Source of the DNA: Candidatus Omnitrophota bacterium
Lineage (GTDB): Bacteria; Omnitrophota; Omnitrophia; Omnitrophales; Aquincolibacteriaceae
Assembly: GCA_018883425.1 (NCBI GenBank)
Contig: VFQY01000013.1
Location: 1-34,972 of the forward strand
Direction of reading: 5' to 3'
DNA: 34,972 nt
The notes under the pieces were generated by a model that worked only from the letters and a program-made list of their open reading frames with translations, made no database searches and was not told the origin of the DNA. A program made the position numbers and the translations under genes. Positions within the stretch are counted from its first letter, which is position 1. Every line of letters begins with the position of its first letter. Shown here in pieces: positions 1 through 8,648 of the stretch.

Positions 1-726
1 AAGGAGTCCTGAGCGTATGGATTCAGTGCGTATCCCCGAAATGACGAGCTTCAACGGAAGACGCGCGCCGTGAAAGGCCTCAATCAGACGCGCCGCATTT
101 TTCCAAGGGCTTTCACCGCCCGCATTAAAAATATAGGGACCGCCGATGCCGTAGCGGGCACCGAGCTTTTCAAGAATCTCCCCTGATTCCTGAACTCGGA
201 ATTCAGACCCTATACCGTTAGGTATGACCCTTATTTTGGATTCAGGAATGGCCATCCGTGAACGGATCCGTTGTCCTGAAACTTGGGAAACCGTAACGAT
301 CTTTGCGGCACGCCGGGCGATTGCAGGCTGGATTTTGCGGTAATAAAGTCGGTCTTGCCAGCAGCGATGCTGCATCTCCTGAAGGGTCGTGTCATGAACC
401 GTGATGATTCTGGGCACCCTCAAAAAAGGAGGCGCTGTATTCGCCGGTGAATGAAAGAGGTCCAGCGCGTCACGCCGTATTGCCGCCGGCAGGGCAGCAA
501 ACTCCCAAAGATGGTATCGGTCCCCCTTGGAAATCCGTACCGGGCGAATTTGAACTCTTGGGTCGACGGGGCCGCGCTCCAGCGTCTCTTGCCGCGGATC
601 ATAATACAGAACGTAGCGCGTATCCTGATCCAGCCGAAGAAGTTCCCGGATCAGATTCTGCAGATAGACGCCGATCCCCTTAAGAACGGGCGAAAACAAA
701 GTACGCGCATCAATGCCTACTCTCAC
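1..726 (-). CDS. Glycosyltransferase family 4 (partial, C-terminus beyond window)
   Basis: This ORF is absent from the supplied track because it runs off the left edge. I read it from a GTG at 726-724, which overlaps the stop of the upstream acyltransferase gene as GTGA. The 242 visible codons begin MRVGIDARTL and continue with GIGVYLQNL, a typical GT4 N-terminal donor-free Rossmann domain. Further on there are LDLFHSPANTAPP, a TVHDTT segment, IVTVSQVSG and IRVIPNGI, then IFNAGGESPWKN at the start of the nucleotide-sugar-binding half. These match mannosyltransferase/WbaZ-like GT-B enzymes. Family knowledge suggests a retaining sugar transfer from a nucleotide sugar to the growing lipid-linked glycan on the cytoplasmic face. 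The donor cannot be read from the sequence. It is the last visible gene of the glycan operon. Confidence 0.88.
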   Translation of the reverse strand, partial: MRVGIDARTLFSPVLKGIGVYLQNLIRELLRLDQDTRYVLYYDPRQETLERGPVDPRVQIRPVRISKGDRYHLWEFAALPAAIRRDALDLFHSPANTAPPFLRVPRIITVHDTTLQEMQHRCWQDRLYYRKIQPAIARRAAKIVTVSQVSGQRIRSRMAIPESKIRVIPNGIGSEFRVQESGEILEKLGARYGIGGPYIFNAGGESPWKNAARLIEAFHGARLPLKLVISGIRTESIRSGLL

Positions 727-1868
727 CGTTCGTTTCTCCTTGGGTGCGGCTGCACCCTTAAATTCGATCGCATAAAAGGTTTCTCGAAAACCTGCGACCA
801 GGCAAAACAGATGAGAACAATCGACGGAATAATGAGTAGACAGTCGGTCGCCAGCGCCGGCAGAGGTGACCATGAGAACATCACGGTGGTCACCCAATCA
901 TCCAGCGGCACATGGAGTAGGTAGAGACTGTACGCGAAGCCCCCTACCCAAGACCCCGCCCGGAGAATGGGATTTGCCGAGATAACATCATCTTTTGACC
1001 TAAGCCCCATGAGAACAAAGAAAACGCCCATCAGGAACAGCCCTTCATCAAGCCTCATCTTCAAACTCACAAAGGTCCCGATGGCAACGGCACCGGCGCT
1101 GCACAGCAAAGGATACCCCGGGGAATAAAACTGCAGCACGCCGAGAAAAAAAAACCCCCAACAAGGTAAAAAAAACCCTCGCGGCAAACTTCCCTCCGGC
1201 AGAAAGAAAGCGCAGGCCCAGGCCGCTGTGACGATGCATAAGCTCAGAAAATACCTGGAGCGGTTCAGAAGCGCCAGAAAAATCACCGCATACATCTGGA
1301 CAAGAACCGCAACGAACCATAGCACCCCGTTGATCGGAAGAAACGCGCGGTTTAATCCCCCCTCTGCCGGATAGAACACTCGAGCCAATGTGATGAGGCT
1401 CAGCCAATCAAGCACTCCGTAGCTGTAGAAAAAACTGTCGGATCTCCCCTCCAGAACCAGCACGGCCGCCTGCATGGCGAGGGGCAGAATGAAGCCCGCG
1501 AAGACGAGGCTGAAAAACAAAGGTCCGTAGATCCTTTTCAAACGGTCTTTAAAAAAATCCCAGGGACTCTTTTCTCCCATCAAAACCCGCTGTGCTGCTG
1601 CCGACAAGGCGAACCCGCTTACTAAAAAGAACACGGGCACTCCAAGCCTGCCCAGCTTCACAAGCGCCGTAAAAAAAGGAATCATGCCGGCAGTCCTGTC
1701 GTTGAGCAAATGAAAACAGACGATCCAGAGTATCGCCGCTCCGCGGACCGCATCCAAACATCGGAACCGGGACCCCGCAGAATACCGGCCGATGGCAACT
1801 GGACCGAAGCTTGCGCCTGAAGCAGATCTCTTCGCAACATCCGTACGAGGATCACCGGGCGGATTCAT
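723..1868 (-). CDS. Acyltransferase family 3 membrane protein (glycan O-acylase)
   Basis: The ORF track starts at 1925, but that would overlap the upstream GT2 gene by 61 nt. The ATG at 1868-1866 forms an exact ATGA overlap with that gene's stop and gives 381 residues, so I prefer it. The protein has the acyltransferase-3 (OafA/WecH-type) opening, FRCLDAVRGAAILWIVCFH, with the conserved Arg and the His of the first membrane helix. About ten hydrophobic segments follow, including YSLYLLHVPL near the end. Members move acetyl or other short acyl groups across the membrane onto exported sugars. Placed between glycosyltransferases, it probably decorates the glycan made by this locus. The acyl donor and target sugar are not evident. 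Confidence 0.87.
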   Translation of the reverse strand: MNPPGDPRTDVAKRSASGASFGPVAIGRYSAGSRFRCLDAVRGAAILWIVCFHLLNDRTAGMIPFFTALVKLGRLGVPVFFLVSGFALSAAAQRVLMGEKSPWDFFKDRLKRIYGPLFFSLVFAGFILPLAMQAAVLVLEGRSDSFFYSYGVLDWLSLITLARVFYPAEGGLNRAFLPINGVLWFVAVLVQMYAVIFLALLNRSRYFLSLCIVTAAWACAFFLPEGSLPRGFFLPCWGFFFLGVLQFYSPGYPLLCSAGAVAIGTFVSLKMRLDEGLFLMGVFFVLMGLRSKDDVISANPILRAGSWVGGFAYSLYLLHVPLDDWVTTVMFSWSPLPALATDCLLIIPSIVLICFAWSQVFEKPFMRSNLRVQPHPRRNER

Positions 1869-2821
1869 GGTTTGAGAGGCAGCACCGACGGCCGGCCGCG
1901 GTTGAGTGGCTTGCGCTGGATGCAATCAGCTAGACAGTAGAAAATGGCGCCCAGATAAAAATATCGCTGAAGCCCCAGCCAAACAGATTGACGCACATCA
2001 CCCTTTATGAGTTCATAGGCCGATTGCAGGGTCAGAAGAAAAACATATCGAACCATCCAAAGAGGAACCCTCAAGAAAGTTTTTCCCTGCTGCTCCTCTT
2101 GAACGCCGAACGCGATCGCTCGTCCCTGATTCCAGAAACGGCGCTTAAATGCTTTTTTCGTCCAGCGGCTAAAATCTACCCGGTTATAAACTTTGAGGTC
2201 CTGCAGATACCAAAGCCGAAAACCGGCTTTCATAGCCCGCAAAAAAAGATCAGCGTCCTCAGAATTTCCGAGTCTGTTGATGTCGTAGCCGCCAAGAGTT
2301 TCAAAAACTTTCCGTCGGTAAGCACAGTTAGGCCCGATCAGGGTTTCCGTCATCCTTGTAATCCTGTGTCTTTCGGGTCCGTGGTCCACGATGCCGGCCT
2401 GCCGCTCAAGCTCGGGACCGAACCAGGCGGGCTTTATACCGGTATAGTCCGCTATCACGGGCCCTCCGATGCCGTCCGCGCCGTAACTTTGAAAAGCCTG
2501 CCACAGAGTCAGAAGCCAAGACTCATCCATGCGGCAGTCATCATCGGTAAAAACAAGAATTTCTGCCGTTGCCGACGCAATGGCTGTATTGAGCGCATAC
2601 GACTTTCCTTGCCTTGGTTCGAAAATGCCTCGAAGCGGTACAGGGAAACCCGCACGTCTGACTTCCACGGCCGCAGAGGTTCCGTCGTTGGAATTGTTAT
2701 CCGCGACCACGACCTCAAATTGAAAAAGTCCCCGGGCGTCCTGACGCGCCAAGTGATCGAGCGTGAGCATCAAATCCTCACGCCGGTTGTAGGTTGCAAG
2801 GATGACCGTCATGTCCATCAT
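1865..2821 (-). CDS. Glycosyltransferase family 2
   Basis: This 318-residue GT-A enzyme starts MMDMTVILATYNRRE, with the usual first beta-strand and nucleotide-binding loop. It then has EVVVADNNSNDGT and the metal-binding acidic motif VFTDDDCRMD. A second acidic stretch, LGNSEDADLFLRAMKAG, resembles the catalytic-base region of GT2 enzymes. A hydrophobic segment near the C-terminus (WMVRYVFLLTLQSAYEL) may attach it to the inner membrane. Both junctions are ATGA overlaps, with the GT2 gene upstream and the acyltransferase downstream. It resembles the GT2 at 3832-4800 in layout (FEPRQGKSYALN versus FEPQQGVSYARN), so the two may be old duplicates. An inverting transfer in exopolysaccharide assembly is expected; donor and acceptor are unknown. 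Confidence 0.9.
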   Translation of the reverse strand: MMDMTVILATYNRREDLMLTLDHLARQDARGLFQFEVVVADNNSNDGTSAAVEVRRAGFPVPLRGIFEPRQGKSYALNTAIASATAEILVFTDDDCRMDESWLLTLWQAFQSYGADGIGGPVIADYTGIKPAWFGPELERQAGIVDHGPERHRITRMTETLIGPNCAYRRKVFETLGGYDINRLGNSEDADLFLRAMKAGFRLWYLQDLKVYNRVDFSRWTKKAFKRRFWNQGRAIAFGVQEEQQGKTFLRVPLWMVRYVFLLTLQSAYELIKGDVRQSVWLGLQRYFYLGAIFYCLADCIQRKPLNRGRPSVLPLKP

Positions 2822-3828
2822 GGTTTCACAGGCCCTTTGAGCTGACGGCGCGCCGGGAGACTTTTGAGTATGATACGAACGGGCTCAGTGACAAACTTGA
2901 GAATCACTTTGAGGACTCCCCAGACGATGACGGCGTAAGGCTTAAATAAAGAGCGGCATCGGGACCATCGTCCTGAGGAATCACCCAGGAAGTAGGTCCC
3001 TAAATCGGGCGAAAGATACAGCGCCCGGATCAGAAGAATCAATCCCCGGATATCGGCTCTGCGCCGGAGCATGGTCACTCCATACAAGTAACAGAAGGCT
3101 TGAGACTTCTTAAAAACAAGGCGGGGTTCGGTCAAATCAACTTGATAAGCCCGAAAGATCTTTTCATAAAAACGCCAGTACCCTTCGTAGGTCTTCTCCA
3201 GGTCGCGCGTGGTTTTGTGCAGGTGGTCCCGGTGCTCGGCCAAGACCTGATCGAGACAAGCTATTTCATAACGCGAAGCGATTCGCAGCCACAAATCCCA
3301 ATCCTCGGCGATGGGCAGCGATGAGTCAAAACATCCCGTTTCTTCAAAGCAATTGCGCCGCACCATCACCGTGCTCGTCGGTACGTTGTTCTCACCGTTG
3401 AGGAGTTCAAGGAACCCGCTCGGGAAAGTGGGCGGACAGAGGCGCTGAGAGTGCTGGCTTCCAAGTTCATAACGGGCCAATCGGGTGGCCAGCAATCCCG
3501 TGCGGGGATTCTGATTCATGAAATCGACCTGAAGGGCCAGCTTATCGGGCCTCCAGGTATCATCCGAATCAAGAAAAGCGACATAGGTGCCTTGAGCCTC
3601 CCGAATACCGGCATTTCGTGCCGCGGAGATCCCCGCGTTCGGCTGCGTGAAATATCGCACCCGATCTCCCCACCTGGAAAGCACGGCTTCCTTTGTGCCA
3701 TCTGTCGATCCATCGTCAATCACGATGAGCTCGTAGTCGCGGAACGTCTGGGCAAAAACACTTTCCAAGGCCTCCTGAAGAAGGCCTTTGCGGTTGTAAG
3801 TCGGAATGATCACGCTGACGCACGGCAT
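2818..3828 (-). CDS. Glycosyltransferase family 2
   Basis: A 336-residue GT-A enzyme opening MPCVSVIIPTYNRKGLLQEAL, followed by YELIVIDDGSTDGT, a NAGISAARNAGI donor-site segment and the metal-binding FLDSDDTWRPDKL. The acceptor-side motif LPIAEDWDLWLRI is the ED(x)xL-type catalytic-base motif seen in WcaA/SpsA-like GT2 enzymes. The C-terminal 100 residues are amphipathic with a weak hydrophobic stretch and a basic end. It begins 3 nt after the preceding GT2 stop and overlaps the next gene by 4 nt. It should add one sugar to the lipid-linked repeat unit; the specificity cannot be read. Confidence 0.92.
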   Translation of the reverse strand: MPCVSVIIPTYNRKGLLQEALESVFAQTFRDYELIVIDDGSTDGTKEAVLSRWGDRVRYFTQPNAGISAARNAGIREAQGTYVAFLDSDDTWRPDKLALQVDFMNQNPRTGLLATRLARYELGSQHSQRLCPPTFPSGFLELLNGENNVPTSTVMVRRNCFEETGCFDSSLPIAEDWDLWLRIASRYEIACLDQVLAEHRDHLHKTTRDLEKTYEGYWRFYEKIFRAYQVDLTEPRLVFKKSQAFCYLYGVTMLRRRADIRGLILLIRALYLSPDLGTYFLGDSSGRWSRCRSLFKPYAVIVWGVLKVILKFVTEPVRIILKSLPARRQLKGPVKP

Positions 3829-3831
3829 CGT

Positions 3832-4800
3832 TTAGATCCTCTTAAAGACACAAAGTGAGCTCGCCCAACACTCAGGCATAGCATGGATGAGACACTCGCC
3901 CAGTGTATTGGCCGCATACCGGAGCTGCATTTCGGAGGCCACCTTTTCTGCTTTCGTAACAGGCCCTACACGGGCGCGCAGCGTCCGAAGAAGCGCAGAA
4001 AGAGCGTCCCGCCAAACCCAGAGCGGAGCGCCGGTGATGGTGTGACGAAAGCGTCTCTTGAGCTGATGACCGGCGGTCTTGCCTATCGCAGAGAACCAGC
4101 GCCTCATATAGGCCTGCGTCAGCCGCTCGGGTTCGACGCGGTGGTAAATCACGGCATCTGGCTCATAAAAAATACTTTCGTTCAAGTCCTGAGCACGGTC
4201 GAAAAATTCCTTATCCTCACCGCCGACCAGAGAGCCGCCCTTGCGCCCCAGATCCTCACGAAAGCCGCCGATGCGAGCAAACAATCCCCGCCGACACGCG
4301 AGGGCCGCAGTGATCAGGTATTGTCCGGGACGAAATACGTTCGTGCGCACCAGGCCGAAATCCTGACCGATGAGAGGCCCGCCTACTTCTTCAGAAAACC
4401 AATCAGGCACCGGACATTCCCATTTCCTGAGAATTCGGCAGCCCGCCATCACAGCGTCGGTCTCCGCGAAGAGTTTCAGCATGGACGTGAGCCACTGAGG
4501 ATCCGCCAAGATATCATCGTCGAAAAAACAGATCAAATCCCCTTTTGCTTCATGAATACCGGCATTACGCGCGTAAGAAACCCCTTGCTGAGGCTCAAAA
4601 ACATACCGCACAGGAATAGCCTTTTGACGGCTATGTTTCTCGACGGTTTCTGCCGTAGCGTCACTGGAGGAATTGTCTACGACGATTATCTCGGCGCTTA
4701 AACTTTCAGGGATCATCATCTCCAGCAAAGATCGAAGCGTCTCATCCAAAATCGAGCATCGGTTGTAAGTACAAACAACAAGAGAAACAGACGTCATCAT
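3832..4800 (-). CDS. Glycosyltransferase family 2
   Basis: A 322-residue GT2 enzyme starting MMTSVSLVVCTYNRCSILDE, with AEIIVVDNSSSDAT, a donor-site VSYARNAGIHEAKG, the metal motif LICFFDDDILADPQW and an acidic VGGEDKEFFDRA catalytic-base region. It overlaps the upstream GT2-GT4 fusion gene by an ATGA junction, so translation is probably coupled. It resembles the GT2 at 1865-2821 more than its immediate downstream neighbour. The C-terminal third is basic and partly hydrophobic (WVWRDALSALLRTLRA), consistent with peripheral membrane association. Role inferred from family and context: one sugar addition in surface glycan assembly. Confidence 0.9.
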   Translation of the reverse strand: MMTSVSLVVCTYNRCSILDETLRSLLEMMIPESLSAEIIVVDNSSSDATAETVEKHSRQKAIPVRYVFEPQQGVSYARNAGIHEAKGDLICFFDDDILADPQWLTSMLKLFAETDAVMAGCRILRKWECPVPDWFSEEVGGPLIGQDFGLVRTNVFRPGQYLITAALACRRGLFARIGGFREDLGRKGGSLVGGEDKEFFDRAQDLNESIFYEPDAVIYHRVEPERLTQAYMRRWFSAIGKTAGHQLKRRFRHTITGAPLWVWRDALSALLRTLRARVGPVTKAEKVASEMQLRYAANTLGECLIHAMPECWASSLCVFKRI

Positions 4801-7133
4801 GAAGCCTGCACTTTCAAGACGGCTTTCTTACAATCGAGTCCCAGCAATGCCAAAGTCTTCCCTGTCATCGCCTGAACCGTGAAAAGACGAAGAACCTTTT
4901 CCCGGGCTCTTATACCCATGGCCCTGATCTCATTCTGGGTCAGATGCGCCATTCTGACCAGTGCCGTGCCAAGCTCTTCAGGATCTCCGGGCCTGACGAC
5001 ATAACCGCAGGAGCTATCGACGACTTCTTTCACGCCCCCGACGTCTGTGGCGATGACCGCTTTGCCCGCGGCCATCGCCTCTAGCAGGACGAAAGGAACG
5101 CCCTCATTATAGGATGGAAGCACGGTGAATCGGCAATAGGCAGCCAGGGCAGGAATGTCTGCGCGAAATCCTATGAACTTCACTCTCTCCTGAAGCCGAA
5201 GGGTCCGAACCTTCGCCTTCAACTGTTCCTCAATCGGCCCCTCTCCGGCTAGAAGAAAAATGCAAGACTCCAGCCGGCTTTCATGCTGATTCAGAGCCTG
5301 CAGAAGAATCTCATGCCCCTTGACCGGGTGAAAACGAGCCGGAACGAGAATGGGCTGAGTCCCGGGAGGCAGATCGAACTCCTGATCGTAAAGCGCACCG
5401 GAAACCTCGCAGCTTGAAGCATCAGGATCCACTCCGTTGTAGATCACTTGGATTCGGCGGGAGGAAAAACCATAATGACGGATGAGCGAGCTCTTCATCA
5501 CTTCCGAGAGGGCGAGAACGGGAAATCTCGCACGCAGAACCAGCTGCGTCAAAAACCGCTCAACAGGACGTAAACGGCGAGGCTCATCAAACAGGTGAAT
5601 GATCATCGCCTTACGCTTGATTCCCGTTAGAGCTGCCGCCGCGCATACATGCGGCAGCGTTGGGAAGGTTCCTAAACTCAGAAAAAGAACATCCAGTTTC
5701 TGTGCCGCGAAAAAATTTCTGAGCGTGAAAGTTAATTTCAAATAGTACAGTACGAGCTTCAGCTGACCTATCCAACCGGCAGGCGTTCTTGCGGCCGGCC
5801 GGGGCGATGAATCAGCAGAGGTTTGAAGCGGGGTGCCTGGCCCCAAGGCACGGCCTTCAGAACCGCCGGGTACCGGAAGAGCTTCTTCATTCAGGGGAAA
5901 AATCTTAGCCCCGAGAGCTTCGATCCGCGAAACGAAGCGCGCTCGGTCCTCGCTCTCAGGACAATAAAGAAAAACGGTGACGTCCGCCGAATCGAATTCC
6001 AGACCGCTGAGTAAACTTTCGACATAACGGCCGTTGCCCCCAAGACCTTTCCCGTAGAGAAATATGCCCGCTTTTTTTTTGGAAATCGCTCCGGCCTTTC
6101 GCTTTTGCTTAAGGAAAAGTCCTCGGAACCAAGCACGGAGAAGCGCGCCATAGGGGCGCAGGGCGTGGTAGAGGGGCAGATCCAATCGTCCCCATCGGAT
6201 TGAAAGACCGATAAGGGGATCAGCTCCAAGAGCCGTGCGAAGAAGCTGCGCACCCCTCGTGGGGTCCCCTTTTTCAATCGCCTCTACCGCCTGACCGCAC
6301 AGACTGACGTTGCGCCTCTTGATCGCCTCGCTGAACTGAGCCGCATCCCCCGGTGCATCGCGCCTCGCAGCTCGCAAAATCCCGAGCACTTCACGGTGGG
6401 TACCCACCAGGCTGTGATGCGACATGTTTCCGGCATGAACGTGATAAGAAACCAGGGCATCCTCAAGCGAGAAGAGACGAGCGGCCCGCACTACTTTCAT
6501 GTAAAACTGATAATCGTGCGCATAGCGGCAGGATTCGTCGAATAAGCCGATTTTATGGTGCAGTTCGCGCCGCACCAAGATGCAGGAGGGAGAATAAATA
6601 ACGGACCCCTGACGGAGAAGCACTTCCAAAGTGACCTCCCCATGCCAGTCCGTGGTTTTGGTGCGGCAGAGCTCACCCTTCTCGTTAATCATTTTAACCG
6701 CGCATCCGACAGCCCCCGCATCGTGAACCTTTTGAAGAAACTTTACCTGGACCTCGAGTTTTGAAGGTTCCCATTCGTCATCATCATCAAGATGCGCGAT
6801 AAATTCTCCAAGAGCGTGCGCAATTCCAATATTTCGGGCCTTTGGCAGCGAAGGGACTGGCTCGTAAAAATAGCGGATCCGCATGCCGCGCTCTTGAAAT
6901 CGCGCCGCAATTTTTTCAGCTTCAGGCGGACAACCGTTCTCGACCACGATCACTTCAAAATTTAAAAAAGTCTGTTTTTCGAGGCTGACGAGAGCCCTCT
7001 CGAGAAGTGCGGGCCTCTTATGCGTGGGAACGATCACGCTCACCCGCGGGCTGGCGGCTGTAACATCCGGCTGGTCCCTGAGAACCCCGGGCTCGGACTT
7101 GCGGGATGATGCAGAACTGTCAGATAAGGACAT
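4797..7133 (-). CDS. Bifunctional GT2-GT4 fusion glycosyltransferase
   Basis: This 778-residue protein joins two complete catalytic modules. Residues about 30-250 are a GT2 (GT-A) domain: VSVIVPTHKRPALLERAL, FEVIVVENG, LPKARNIGIAHALG and the metal motif AHLDDDDEWEPSKL. Residues about 353-778 are a GT4 (GT-B) domain: AGIFLYGKGLGGNGRY, a YNGVDPDASS segment, ILVPARFHPVKGHE, LAGEGPIEEQL, LPSYNEGVPFVLLEAMA and VIATDVGGVKEVV. The stretch between (about 250-350) is helical and basic. Within the GT4 half there is a low-complexity loop (about 420-452, rich in G, P, A, S) whose DNA carries a GGGGTGCCT palindrome. The gene starts 3 nt after the flippase stop, with GGAG about 9 nt upstream. It may add two successive sugars; specificities are unknown. 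Confidence 0.92.
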   Translation of the reverse strand: MSLSDSSASSRKSEPGVLRDQPDVTAASPRVSVIVPTHKRPALLERALVSLEKQTFLNFEVIVVENGCPPEAEKIAARFQERGMRIRYFYEPVPSLPKARNIGIAHALGEFIAHLDDDDEWEPSKLEVQVKFLQKVHDAGAVGCAVKMINEKGELCRTKTTDWHGEVTLEVLLRQGSVIYSPSCILVRRELHHKIGLFDESCRYAHDYQFYMKVVRAARLFSLEDALVSYHVHAGNMSHHSLVGTHREVLGILRAARRDAPGDAAQFSEAIKRRNVSLCGQAVEAIEKGDPTRGAQLLRTALGADPLIGLSIRWGRLDLPLYHALRPYGALLRAWFRGLFLKQKRKAGAISKKKAGIFLYGKGLGGNGRYVESLLSGLEFDSADVTVFLYCPESEDRARFVSRIEALGAKIFPLNEEALPVPGGSEGRALGPGTPLQTSADSSPRPAARTPAGWIGQLKLVLYYLKLTFTLRNFFAAQKLDVLFLSLGTFPTLPHVCAAAALTGIKRKAMIIHLFDEPRRLRPVERFLTQLVLRARFPVLALSEVMKSSLIRHYGFSSRRIQVIYNGVDPDASSCEVSGALYDQEFDLPPGTQPILVPARFHPVKGHEILLQALNQHESRLESCIFLLAGEGPIEEQLKAKVRTLRLQERVKFIGFRADIPALAAYCRFTVLPSYNEGVPFVLLEAMAAGKAVIATDVGGVKEVVDSSCGYVVRPGDPEELGTALVRMAHLTQNEIRAMGIRAREKVLRLFTVQAMTGKTLALLGLDCKKAVLKVQAS
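5833..5851. repeat. Short palindrome, GGGGTGCCT family, inside a glycosyltransferase gene
   Basis: GTGCCT-GGCCCCA-AGGCAC forms a 6-bp perfect stem with a 7-base loop, preceded by GCGG. It lies in the segment encoding the glycine/proline/alanine-rich loop of the GT2-GT4 fusion. The GCGGGGTGCCT word recurs at 9638-9648 (minus strand), and GGGGTGCCTG recurs next to the palindrome at 14835-14856. It could be a REP/MITE-like element captured in frame, or chance in a GC-rich linker. Confidence 0.35.
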
Positions 7134-7136
7134 CGC

Positions 7137-8627
7137 TCAGACTCCAGCCTTACCCGATAAGGTCTTGCCTTCAGAGCGGAAAATAAGCCGGATGATTTCG
7201 AAAAAATCCTGACGGTGAAAGCACCAAAGAGAAGCGGCATAGGCCGAACCTCCGACCGCCGCGCCGAACAAAAGTCTGAGCAGAGGCGAATTCTCAAGCC
7301 GGCCTGAAGCCGTAGATCCCGCAAACCAGCCGCCAAGAACCAGCCCAACGGCCATACACGCCGAGGCAGAGGCTGCGGGCAGGATAGCTGTGACAAACTC
7401 GCTCCATCTGAAAGGCACACTCTTTTTGACCAGGGCAGCATTCATGGGCAGCAGAATCAAATTCACAGCAAGGTCCGAACAGACGGCTCCCATCAATCCC
7501 CCCGCCCTCGTCATGACAATGAGAAGCGGGATGCGCAGAGCCAATCCCGCGAGCGTGACATGCAGAGCGTATTTCGGCCTGCCGCAGGCCATGAATACAG
7601 GTCCCGCGCCGCAGCTGATCGAAGCGAGAAGCTGAACAGCGCAAGCTGCCTGCATGACCGGCACAATGAGCAGCCATTTTTCCCCGTAAAGCGTAAGAAC
7701 AAGATCATGCGCCAACAGCGCCAGCGCTGCACAAAAAGGAACCGTAAAGTAGCAAATGTATTTAAGAACTTTAAGGTAGATGCGCTTGAGCTCGGACGGA
7801 TCGTCCTGCACCGACGCGTAGGCTGGAAAAAGGACTCTCAAAATCAAGTAAGTGAAATGGGTGTTGATGAAGCTCGCAACGTTATTGGCCAGGGCCAAAT
7901 AGCCGACCTTCGTGGTATCCAGCATTCTTCCGACCGCGATGGCGTTTAAATTTTCGGTAAGGAATCTCGCGATGCCGCCAGCCATAAGAACGCTGCCGTA
8001 GCTCCAAAAATCCCTGGCAACAGATTTGCTGAAAATAAACTTTAACCTGAATCCCGAACACTTCCAGCTCAGCACATCCATGACAGCTGTTTTAATGAGA
8101 TAGGCCCACACCAAACTCCAGATACTAGGAGAAATCAGCGCGAACCCGACCGCAGCCGCGCTATTGACGCACCCTCCGGCCAGCTGAATCAGAGAAATCG
8201 TGCGAAACCGCATCTGCCGGGTCAACAAAGCGGAAGGAACCTTGCCGAATCCGTTGATGACGAAAACAAGCGCGAGAGCCTGAATCACCGATTGCGCTTC
8301 GGGGTTCTTAAAAAAAGCAGCGGCAAGAGGTGCGGCCGCGAGACAGAAAATCCCCATCAGGAAACCCGAAACCATGACCAGCCAAAATGCCGTACTGCGG
8401 ACTTCCTCAGAATCCTCTTTGCGCTGTATGAGTCCGGCATCGATCCCGAAGCTTTTGAAGAGCGACAGGCCGTCGATCGCCACAAACGCAAGCGCGAAAA
8501 GGCCGAAGACGGAAGGATCCAGAATCCTGGCCAAAAACGCGAAAGTGACAACCGAAAGCCCCTTGGCGGCAACCTGCAGAACAATCTGCCATTTAAAACC
8601 GCTCACCGTCTTTTTTTTCAGACTCAC
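7137..8627 (-). CDS. Wzx/MOP-family polysaccharide flippase (WzxC-like)
   Basis: A protein of about 496 residues and roughly 12-14 hydrophobic helices. It opens MSLKKKTVSGFKWQIVLQ and continues VVTFAFLARILDPSVFGLFALAFVAI, the hallmark N-terminus of the polysaccharide-synthesis (PST/WzxC) branch of MOP exporters. The track begins at a GTG at 8633. I prefer the second GTG at 8627 because it gives the common MSLKKKT start and places GAGG 6 nt upstream. The family flips undecaprenyl-linked repeat units from the cytoplasmic to the outer leaflet. It lies between the sulfotransferase and the glycosyltransferases, matching a Wzx/Wzy-type pathway. No Wzy polymerase is visible in the window, so that partner may lie left of base 1. 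Confidence 0.92.
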   Translation of the reverse strand: MSLKKKTVSGFKWQIVLQVAAKGLSVVTFAFLARILDPSVFGLFALAFVAIDGLSLFKSFGIDAGLIQRKEDSEEVRSTAFWLVMVSGFLMGIFCLAAAPLAAAFFKNPEAQSVIQALALVFVINGFGKVPSALLTRQMRFRTISLIQLAGGCVNSAAAVGFALISPSIWSLVWAYLIKTAVMDVLSWKCSGFRLKFIFSKSVARDFWSYGSVLMAGGIARFLTENLNAIAVGRMLDTTKVGYLALANNVASFINTHFTYLILRVLFPAYASVQDDPSELKRIYLKVLKYICYFTVPFCAALALLAHDLVLTLYGEKWLLIVPVMQAACAVQLLASISCGAGPVFMACGRPKYALHVTLAGLALRIPLLIVMTRAGGLMGAVCSDLAVNLILLPMNAALVKKSVPFRWSEFVTAILPAASASACMAVGLVLGGWFAGSTASGRLENSPLLRLLFGAAVGGSAYAASLWCFHRQDFFEIIRLIFRSEGKTLSGKAGV

Positions 8628-8648
8628 AAGCACCCTCGTCCGGACATT

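Noticed and set aside
1988-2845. Plus-strand ORF of 285 codons
   Set aside because: It lies wholly opposite a clear GT2 gene, has no domain signature and reads as antisense of conserved motifs.
3883-4701. Plus-strand ORF of 272 codons
   Set aside because: Shadow of the GT2 gene at 3832-4800; no recognisable family character.
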